From NCBI GenBank assembly GCA_903924445.1, contig CAIYBQ010000387.1:1-9598 (forward strand): a stretch of DNA of 9,598 nt, in the 5' to 3' direction. The translations under genes and the position numbers were made by a program. The first letter of the stretch is position 1. Every line of letters starts with the position of its first letter. The notes under the pieces are model-generated. The model was given only the letters and a program-made list of their open reading frames with translations, was not told where the DNA came from and did no database searches. This document shows positions 1 to 5,756 of the stretch, piece after piece. Source of the stretch: an uncultured Armatimonadota bacterium (GTDB lineage Bacteria; Armatimonadota; Armatimonadia; Armatimonadales; Armatimonadaceae).

Positions 1-2470
1 ACTCGGCAACAATCATCATCTGCTCAATGCTTGGCGTAATCAGTCCTGACAAACCGACAATATCGGCTCCGATTTCAACTGCCTTGTCAACAATCTTTTC
101 AGCGGGACACATCACTCCAAGATCGATCACTTCAAAGCCATTACAAGCGAGGACTACGCCTACGATGTTCTTGCCAATATCATGGACATCACCGCGGACC
201 GTGGCAATAAGAAACTTACCTGCTGATGATGAGTCAACCTTTTCCGCTTCAAGATAAGGCGTCAGAACTTTGACAGACTGTTTCATGACTCTGGCAGATT
301 TGACCACCTGAGGTAAGAAGAGCTTACCAGCACCGAAAAGATCTCCGACATGCGTCATCGCCTGCATGAGGGGACCTTCGATCACCTTCAGAGGGCGTTG
401 AAGGTCATTAAGGGCCTCAAGCGTGTCCTGATCGATGAACTCCGTGATTCCGTGAAGGAGAGCATGGCCAATCCGTTCCGTGACAGAGTGGCTTCTCCAC
501 TCCTGTGCAATAACAACAGCCTTTTCACCTGAATCACGAAACTTTTCTGCAAGCGTTGTAAGGACATCTGTGGCGCTATCGGTACGGTTCCACAGCAAGT
601 CATTAACGGCATCCATCAGGTCCGAAGGAATGGCATCGTAAGGGGGGAGGGCGCCGGCATTAACGATGCCCATGTCCAGTCCAGCCTTGATGGACTCAAA
701 TAGGAATGCACAGTGAATGGCTTCGCGTACCGGGTTGTTCCCCCGGAACGAGAAGGAGATATTCGAGATTCCACCCGATACACGCGCACCTGGTAGATTG
801 GCCTTAATCCATCTGACGGTCTCTACAAAGTCGATGGCATAGGTACGGTGTTCATCCATACCTGTACCAATAACGAGGACATTCGGGTCGAAAATGATGT
901 CTTGCGGGTCTATCCTAGCACTCTTAGTTAGGAGGTCATAGGAACGTTGGCAAACATTGATCCTCCGTTCCAATGTGTCTGCCTGGCCATATTCATCGAA
1001 AGCCATCACGACCATCGCAGCACCGTAGCGCTTCAGAAGCTTAGCCTTTCGAACAAACTCTTCTTCGCCTTCTTTGAGGGAAATGCTATTGACAATCGGT
1101 TTACCAACACAGCACTTCAATCCAGCAATCAGGACATTAAAGTCCGATGAGTCGATGACGAGGGGAACCTTATGGATGGCAGGTTCTCCATGAATAAGGT
1201 TCATAAAGCGCGTCATCAGCGCCGCGGAGTCACTTAGACCATCGCCATCAAAACAAATATCAAGCAGCTGAGCGCCATTGTCAACCTGCTCCAAGGCAAT
1301 TGCGAGGGCAGCATCAAAATTACCTTGTTGAATGAGGCGCTTGAACTTTAAGGAGCCTGCGACATTACAACGCTCACCAATATTGATGAAATTCGTCTCA
1401 GATGTCACATTGAAAGGGTAGGTTCCAGCCAGCCTTAGTGTTTCAACCAGCACAGGAGCCTGGCGCACAGGGCGCCCACTAACGGCATCAACCAGTTTTT
1501 CAATGTGCTTTGGTGTTGTTCCACAACATCCACCGATGATATTGATCCACTTATTATCAATCCAGGGCTGAACCAGCTCTGCCATCAGTTCCGGGCCCAT
1601 ATCGTAGCCGGTCGGGGCAAGCGGATTTGGTAGACCTGCATTTGGATAAACGATGATTGGAATGTCAACGATTCGGTTTAACTCGGAGATGAATGGAGAC
1701 AGTAAGTCCGGTCCGAGGGAGCAGTTGGCACCAATTGCGGTAAGCGGAAAGTGCCTAATGGAGTTCCAAACGGCTTCGACGGTTTGCCCAGAGAGATTTC
1801 CACCAGCCTGGTCGATAAAGAGACTTGCAATGACCGGGACGCGACGAACGCCTTCATCAAAAATCTCATCTATCGCAAAGAGAGCTGCCTTGAGGTTGAG
1901 TGTGTCAAATGTTGTTTCGATAAGCAACAAGTCTACACCACCATCAATCAGTGCCAGTGCTTGCTCACGGTACGATTCGCGTAGCTGATCGAATGAGACT
2001 CCGCGGACCTCCGGACGACTTGCATCGATAATGACAGATGCACTTCGGTTGCACGGACCTATTCCACCGGCAACCCAACGTGGGCGCTCTAGAGTAGCAA
2101 ATTTGTTAGCCGCATCACGGGCAATTCTCGCCGCTTCCAGATTCATTTCCCGAACATATTGCGAGAGATCGTAATCTTCCTGGGCTATGGAGTTTGCCGT
2201 GAAGGTACATGTCTCGATGATGTCCGCTCCGGCGGCCAAGTACTGCTCATGAACATCTTGAATGAAGTCAGGGGAGTGAAGTAGAAGCGCTTCCGTATTA
2301 TTTCGGAGGTCTTTGTGATGATTTGCAAAGCGTTCTCCGCGATACGCTTCCTCAGTGCGCACTTTTAACTGTAAAAGGACACCCATAGAGCCATCGATGA
2401 CGAGAATACGCTCTTTGAGCGCCTGTTCAAAGGAAGTTGACATCACATCTATGGTAGCACGAAGTGACAT
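1..2470 (-). CDS. metH: Cobalamin-dependent methionine synthase, N-terminal 823 residues (cut by window edge)
   Basis: It transfers the methyl group of 5-methyltetrahydrofolate to homocysteine through enzyme-bound cobalamin, making methionine and tetrahydrofolate in the cytoplasm. The minus-strand frame is open from ATG 2470 to the window edge. The homocysteine/zinc domain spans about residues 10-330, with likely zinc ligands C250 (GANCSLGP) and C315-C316 (GGCCGTTP). The pterin-binding domain covers about 350-620 (INIGERCNVAGS, VIDSSDF, VVMAFDEYGQADT). The cap region is about 645-735. The B12 domain begins near 745 with DVHDIGK, where H763 is the expected lower-axial cobalt ligand. The rest of the B12 domain and any AdoMet reactivation domain lie beyond the window. 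The start at 2470 is favoured over in-frame Met10 (2443) because AGGA precedes it at short spacing. The gene follows dnaG on the same strand after 115 bp. No cobalamin or SAM riboswitch fits in that gap. One oddity is DICFDGDGLSD, where homologues normally have a DxN motif. Confidence 0.96.
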   Translation of the reverse strand, partial: MSLRATIDVMSTSFEQALKERILVIDGSMGVLLQLKVRTEEAYRGERFANHHKDLRNNTEALLLHSPDFIQDVHEQYLAAGADIIETCTFTANSIAQEDYDLSQYVREMNLEAARIARDAANKFATLERPRWVAGGIGPCNRSASVIIDASRPEVRGVSFDQLRESYREQALALIDGGVDLLLIETTFDTLNLKAALFAIDEIFDEGVRRVPVIASLFIDQAGGNLSGQTVEAVWNSIRHFPLTAIGANCSLGPDLLSPFISELNRIVDIPIIVYPNAGLPNPLAPTGYDMGPELMAELVQPWIDNKWINIIGGCCGTTPKHIEKLVDAVSGRPVRQAPVLVETLRLAGTYPFNVTSETNFINIGERCNVAGSLKFKRLIQQGNFDAALAIALEQVDNGAQLLDICFDGDGLSDSAALMTRFMNLIHGEPAIHKVPLVIDSSDFNVLIAGLKCCVGKPIVNSISLKEGEEEFVRKAKLLKRYGAAMVVMAFDEYGQADTLERRINVCQRSYDLLTKSARIDPQDIIFDPNVLVIGTGMDEHRTYAIDFVETVRWIKANLPGARVSGGISNISFSFRGNNPVREAIHCAFLFESIKAGLDMGIVNAGALPPYDAIPSDLMDAVNDLLWNRTDSATDVLTTLAEKFRDSGEKAVVIAQEWRSHSVTERIGHALLHGITEFIDQDTLEALNDLQRPLKVIEGPLMQAMTHVGDLFGAGKLFLPQVVKSARVMKQSVKVLTPYLEAEKVDSSSAGKFLIATVRGDVHDIGKNIVGVVLACNGFEVIDLGVMCPAEKIVDKAVEIGADIVGLSGLITPSIEQMMIVAE

Positions 2471-2474
2471 CGAA

Positions 2475-2478
2475 TCCT
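2475..2478 (-). promoter_or_regulatory. Shine-Dalgarno-like AGGA of metH
   Basis: AGGA reads on the minus strand four bases before ATG 2470. It supports this start over the in-frame Met codon at 2443, which has no purine-rich motif before it. The spacing is a little short, so the site is plausible rather than strong. Confidence 0.5.
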
Positions 2479-2487
2479 ATACACATC

Positions 2488-2562
2488 TCACAAAGCTGAG
2501 ATTGCAAAAAGGCTAACAGCGATGATCGCCAAGAAGCCATCACGCGTGATCGAATCCAACAT
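2488..2562 (-). CDS. Possible 24-residue hydrophobic small protein between dnaG and metH
   Basis: An ATG at 2562 opens a 24-codon frame ending in TGA 17 bp before the metH start. The peptide begins MLDSITRDG and continues into a run of hydrophobic residues (FLAIIAVSLFAISAL), long enough for about one short membrane pass. It lies on the same strand as both neighbours and uses most of the 115-bp gap. Against it, no convincing Shine-Dalgarno sequence precedes the ATG and a frame this short arises easily by chance. No family is recognised. It is recorded as a candidate only. Confidence 0.18.
   Translation of the reverse strand: MLDSITRDGFLAIIAVSLFAISAL
2539..2550. repeat. 12-bp perfect palindrome ATCACGCGTGAT
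   Basis: The sequence equals its own reverse complement over 12 bases. It sits in the dnaG-metH gap, about 70 bp upstream of the metH start. It could be an operator for a dimeric regulator or chance. No poly-T follows, so it does not look like a terminator. Confidence 0.4.
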
Positions 2563-2585
2563 GCTCAATGAGGCAGTTTCAACAA

Positions 2586-4490
2586 TCAGTTTTGACTTGG
2601 GTCTTGATTTTTTCTTGCCTCGGCAAGAGCTTGCCACATTCTGAGCGTCTCAGTTGATGGAGCTTGCTGTGCAGATGGCGAGACTTGACTCGCAATTGCA
2701 TGTTGAGAGAGGCGAGCATGGTACATGACAAGCGCATCCTTGCAGTCTTTCAACATTTTTTCATCGATTTCTGACTGAACTCGGTTCACAATGGCCGTCA
2801 ACGAAGATGCAGCTGGTGTTGCTATGAGCACATCTAACAATGCCTGTGATGTTGGTATTGCCTGGAAGTCTCCAAGCGTCCGAAGCTGTTGAACGACAGG
2901 AAGGACAGATGGTGATACGAAGAGATCCAGGCCACCGATATCGTTTATCAGGGTGTGTGCCAGCGATCCAAAGGTAGAGTCTGTAAGCCCTAGTAACAGA
3001 ACTTCCTGCGCTCTGGAATGGTTACTGTCACCGAGCGAAGCAGATGGAATTGACTCATCCATTAGTCGGTATTGAGGTGTTTCCCACGTGCGAGGACCTT
3101 TATACTGGCGGCCGGATGTCTTTGACTTGCGTTGAACTTGCCCACCGTGAAGCGGACCATTTTCCAGCGTATTTGGCGTGATGCGGCGAACTTCGGAGCG
3201 AATTGCAACTTCAGCGCCAATGCTATTGGATTCAAAGGTAGGGTGAAACGGCGCGAGCTTTCGTATCAATGCATCCTGATTAATGCTTGACTGCTGGTCT
3301 GCAACTAGTCGCAAGGCTGCACGTAAAAACTGTTCCCGGCCATTTGCAAGCGATACATCAAACTTCTTTCGCAGAACTTCGAGACGAAATTCAGGGATGT
3401 TTAGTGCATTGGCTGCAACCGTTATGAAGGCATCACGTCCCTGTGTTCGAAGTAGGGAATCTGGATCCGCTCCTTGGGGCATCCTAAGAACCCTAATAGT
3501 AAGGTCTGGATCGATGCTTTGAAAGAGTTCAGATGCTTTTACTGCGGCCCGTTCTCCAGCATCATCCGCATCAAATGTCAGCAGTATGGTCTTCGCATAC
3601 CGCTGCAAGATACGCACATGGTCACCGGTCAGACTTGTTCCAAGTGTTGCGACAACATTGGTTACACCATATTGATGACAGACAACCGTATCCATGTACC
3701 CTTCAGAAATCATCACAACACCATCGGCTTGTATGGCTTTTCGTGCCATTGGCAGGCCGTAGACTGTCTGACTCTTTGAGAAAAGAGGTGTCTCGGGAGA
3801 GTTGAGATATTTGGCTGTATCTTGTTGTGCGGTTGTGATTCGCCCGCCAAAGGCGATGACGCGTTCTTGTGAATCGTGAATCGGAAATATCAGGCGGTTA
3901 CGGAACCTGTCCGTAAATCCAGCTCCATTATTTCGTCTGAACACGAGTCCAGCTTCGATGGCATCATCCATATCCAAACGGAGAGCTTGGAGGTGTGATG
4001 CAAGGGCATCGTAGGAATCTGGAGCCCAGCCGATCCCAAACTGGTTGAGGATGTCCTGCGATAGGCCACGGGATGTCGCATATTCCTGTGCACCGAGCGT
4101 ATTTTGGAAAGCCAAGCGGAAGAAGCGTTGGGCTTCCGCCATTAGGTCACGCAGGCGTTGTTTTTGACTTGTTCGTGCGACTGCCTGCTGAGGTGTCTCG
4201 GCGGCCTTTTGAAGAGCAATACCTGCCATGTCGGCGAGGCGCTGCAACGCCTCCGGAAACGAGAGGTTTTCAGCCTTTTGAACAAAGGAAAACACATCGC
4301 CGCCTTCTTGACATGCACCAAAACAGTGCCATGTTTGGCGGGCGGAATCAATGGAAAACGATGGCGACTTTTCCTGATGGAAAGGGCAGCACGCCTTGTA
4401 GCGATTTCCGACCTGTTTTAACGAAACATACCGTGAAGCGACTTGAACAATATCCGATGCGAGTCGGACACGCTCTTTGTCGTCATTCAC
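2586..4490 (-). CDS. dnaG: DNA primase
   Basis: It makes the RNA primers for lagging-strand and restart synthesis at the replication fork, working with the replicative helicase. The product is 634 residues, longer than the 581 of E. coli. The N-terminal CHC2 zinc module (about 1-100) shows ligands C35, H38, C56 and C60. The second pair reads CFGAC, so it is C-x3-C rather than the commoner C-x2-C. The RNA-polymerase domain follows, with the basic motif RVIAFGGR. The TOPRIM fold (about 255-340) has E263 in SEGYMD and D307/D309 in FDADDAG, the expected metal-binding acids. The C-terminal part (about 430-634) is divergent and ends in a helical, charged stretch as expected for helicase binding. 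Translation starts at GTG 4490, the first usable codon after an in-frame TAG at 4499-4501. No clear ribosome binding site is visible. The upstream gene stops 29 bp away, so translational coupling or shared transcription is likely. rpoD and rpsU are not adjacent. Confidence 0.97.
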   Translation of the reverse strand: MNDDKERVRLASDIVQVASRYVSLKQVGNRYKACCPFHQEKSPSFSIDSARQTWHCFGACQEGGDVFSFVQKAENLSFPEALQRLADMAGIALQKAAETPQQAVARTSQKQRLRDLMAEAQRFFRLAFQNTLGAQEYATSRGLSQDILNQFGIGWAPDSYDALASHLQALRLDMDDAIEAGLVFRRNNGAGFTDRFRNRLIFPIHDSQERVIAFGGRITTAQQDTAKYLNSPETPLFSKSQTVYGLPMARKAIQADGVVMISEGYMDTVVCHQYGVTNVVATLGTSLTGDHVRILQRYAKTILLTFDADDAGERAAVKASELFQSIDPDLTIRVLRMPQGADPDSLLRTQGRDAFITVAANALNIPEFRLEVLRKKFDVSLANGREQFLRAALRLVADQQSSINQDALIRKLAPFHPTFESNSIGAEVAIRSEVRRITPNTLENGPLHGGQVQRKSKTSGRQYKGPRTWETPQYRLMDESIPSASLGDSNHSRAQEVLLLGLTDSTFGSLAHTLINDIGGLDLFVSPSVLPVVQQLRTLGDFQAIPTSQALLDVLIATPAASSLTAIVNRVQSEIDEKMLKDCKDALVMYHARLSQHAIASQVSPSAQQAPSTETLRMWQALAEARKNQDPSQN

Positions 4491-4519
4491 GGTATGAATC
4501 TAATCAGGATTGTTGAAGA

Positions 4520-5632
4520 CTAGCCTTCAACAGTAGCGATTGTCATCGCGATAACACGGTACGCAGCCTTAGTCGGCTCTGCTTGTTCCTTTTGATTAAT
4601 CAACTGGAACTGAACATGCTTCTTAGGATAGCTGAGTACAAGGATATTGCCGGACTTCTCGTAGCTGTCTGGTTGACCATAAGCACGGAGGATCTCAACG
4701 TAGCTGGATCCAAGACGAATACCCTTTTGCGTTGTTATCGAAGGAGTCAGCGTCGATGGCTTGATCGGAGAATGATATCCAAGACAACGAATCTGGGATA
4801 TAGCTCCACCTGGGTTGATCAGGAACTCGTACGAGATTGCCGTGGTTTGACCCTTGGCATCTTTGGTTGTCCGGTTGTAGACCCAAGTAACTTCTTGTTG
4901 ACGCGCAACAGAACTTTGTGTACGACCGAATGCGCCGACGGCTCCACCAGTGTCTCCACCAATGCCACCCATCATGCCAGCCATTCCGCCCATCATTCCA
5001 GCCATGCCGCCGCCCATTCCACCCATGGCGCCCATTTCACCGTCGTCGCCACCCATTTTAGAGCCGCCGCCACCGCCCATAGAACCCATTTTGGATCCGC
5101 CGCCACCGCCAGCCATGCCACCCATGCGGCCAGATGCGGCACCAGCTCCACCACCACGCATACCGGCCATACCGCCCATCATTCCAGATGAGCCCATCAT
5201 GCCAGCAGCGCCACCGCGAAGACCAGCACCACCCATGCCGCCCATGCTTGGGCCAGAGCTCGACATCATGCCAGCAGCGCCACCGCGAAGACCAGCACCA
5301 CCCATGCCGCCCATGCTTGGACCAGAGCTGCCCATCATGCCGCCCATCATTCCAGCGCCACCCATCATGCCGCCTTCATCACCCATACCCATTCCCATAC
5401 CGCCGCCCTGTTGGGCACCGGTACCAGGGATACGGACTCCGATGTCGCCAATGTAAATCTCGTTTGGATTGCCAAATTTCGAAAGCACTGTGCGAGAGGA
5501 AGCATTTAGACGAACGCCGGCAAGCGTACGCTCCAAATCCTTGCTCTGAGCGGTTACTGATGGAGCGCTGAATGACATCGCTGTCATAACACTTGTTAAT
5601 GCGACCAATTTGGCCGAAGTCTGCCAATTCAT
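4520..5632 (-). CDS. Secreted Gly/Met-rich protein with two small related domains, function unknown
   Basis: The product is 370 residues from ATG 5632, chosen because GGAGG precedes it at good spacing and because residues 1-28 then form a classic signal peptide: K8, a hydrophobic core, and VTA before a likely cleavage after A28. The frame could be extended 20 residues to 5692, but that puts charged residues before the signal. Residues about 38-63 (LAGVRLNASSRTVLSKFGNP) resemble residues 303-325 (KGIRLGSSYVEILRAYGQP), suggesting two copies of a small alpha/beta domain like those of SmpA/OmlA or beta-lactamase-inhibitor folds. Between the first helix motif and its apparent strand partner (VTWVYNR near W250) lie about 155 residues of Gly/Met-rich low complexity. 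There is no lipobox, anchor or sorting signal, so periplasmic or extracellular location is inferred. It is the first gene of the left group. I recognise no named family; the export is fairly sure and the role is not known. Confidence 0.85.
   Translation of the reverse strand: MNWQTSAKLVALTSVMTAMSFSAPSVTAQSKDLERTLAGVRLNASSRTVLSKFGNPNEIYIGDIGVRIPGTGAQQGGGMGMGMGDEGGMMGGAGMMGGMMGSSGPSMGGMGGAGLRGGAAGMMSSSGPSMGGMGGAGLRGGAAGMMGSSGMMGGMAGMRGGGAGAASGRMGGMAGGGGGSKMGSMGGGGGSKMGGDDGEMGAMGGMGGGMAGMMGGMAGMMGGIGGDTGGAVGAFGRTQSSVARQQEVTWVYNRTTKDAKGQTTAISYEFLINPGGAISQIRCLGYHSPIKPSTLTPSITTQKGIRLGSSYVEILRAYGQPDSYEKSGNILVLSYPKKHVQFQLINQKEQAEPTKAAYRVIAMTIATVEG
5052..5110 (-). repeat. Near-direct repeat encoding GGGGGSKM twice
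   Basis: Two 26-bp copies (5052-5077 and 5085-5110) with a 33-bp period encode GGGGGSKMG twice. They differ at only a few bases. This is a second sign of in-frame repeat expansion in the low-complexity segment. Confidence 0.75.
5195..5329 (-). repeat. 69-bp in-frame tandem duplication in the Gly/Met-rich gene
   Basis: The unit at 5195-5260 recurs at 5264-5329 with an offset of 69 bp (23 codons). I see one mismatch in 66 aligned bases (G versus A inside CTTGGgCC/CTTGGaCC). Each unit encodes SSGPSMGGMGGAGLRGGAAG followed by MM. The near identity suggests a recent duplication, and a site where copy number may vary between strains. Confidence 0.9.
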
Positions 5633-5640
5633 CCGGACAT

Positions 5641-5646
5641 CCTCCA
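5641..5646 (-). promoter_or_regulatory. Strong ribosome binding site GGAGGA, decides the 5632 start
   Basis: On the minus strand GGAGGA stands eight bases before ATG 5632. It is the clearest ribosome binding site in the window and fixes the start of the Gly/Met-rich protein downstream of the longer in-frame ATG at 5692. Confidence 0.8.
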
Positions 5647-5670
5647 CATGGAACATGTAGCGATTTACTG

Positions 5671-5698
5671 AGATGCGATGTAACAAATACATATCTCA
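5671..5698. repeat. Interrupted inverted repeat in the divergent intergenic region
   Basis: GAGAT-ATGTA pairs with TACAT-ATCTC around a 5-base loop, with a 3-base bulge (cgc) on one arm, giving a possible 10-bp stem. If the promoter at 5715-5723 is right, this falls in the early 5' leader of the minus transcript and could fold as an RNA hairpin. It could instead be an operator. The motif ATATCTC occurs again at 5704-5710. Confidence 0.4.
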
Positions 5699-5714
5699 CC
5701 TCTATATCTCGTGC

Positions 5715-5723
5715 ATTCTACCA
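5715..5723 (-). promoter_or_regulatory. Candidate extended -10 promoter for the leftward gene group
   Basis: The minus strand reads TGGTAGAAT: the extended -10 TGn followed by TAGAAT, five of six matches to TATAAT. No good -35 is seen, which is usual for extended -10 promoters. The start point would be near 5707, leaving a leader of about 75 bases before ATG 5632. No equally good promoter for rightward glnD was found; TATATC at 5703-5708 is a weak option. Confidence 0.4.
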
Positions 5724-5756
5724 GAAAATCACCTGAGTGGTACCATCTGCATCATC

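Larger units (their letters stand above)
4946..5407 (-). repeat. Coding low-complexity Gly/Met-rich segment (residues 76-229)
   Basis: About 35 methionines by hand count, mostly as MGG, GMM and MAGMMGG, in a glycine background with Ala, Ser and few charged residues (DEGG, GDDGE, SK, LR). There are no aromatic residues or cysteines. Such a segment should be disordered or flexible. Met-rich stretches can bind Cu(I) in some proteins, but no regular MxxM spacing or histidine is present here, so metal binding is speculation. Confidence 0.9.

Noticed and set aside
1..2470. Possibility that metH is a pseudogene, since only short closed frames occur here
   Set aside because: Translating the minus strand from 2470 gives one uninterrupted frame to the edge with all expected motifs. 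It only lacks a stop because the window ends.
2471..2585. Terminator between dnaG and metH (GCTGTTAGCC followed by five T)
   Set aside because: The stem is only three base pairs, too weak for an intrinsic terminator.
4583..5191. Plus-strand 202-residue frame rich in His, Ala and Thr
   Set aside because: It is opposite a real gene with a signal peptide and a ribosome binding site, and its composition is explained by the repetitive antisense.
4950..5456. Plus-strand proline-rich 168-residue open frame
   Set aside because: It is the antisense of the Gly/Met-rich region: GGC/ATG codons read backwards give Pro, Ile and Met. It has no independent start signal or family match.
5633..5692. 20-residue N-terminal extension of the Gly/Met-rich protein (ATG 5692)
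   Set aside because: The strong GGAGG and the signal peptide both point to ATG 5632, and the extension would include the inverted repeat and the ribosome binding site itself.
5673..5756. 28-residue N-terminal extension of GlnD (ATG 5673)
   Set aside because: The added residues do not look like a GlnD N-terminus, no ribosome binding site precedes the ATG, and it would overlap the divergent gene's leader.
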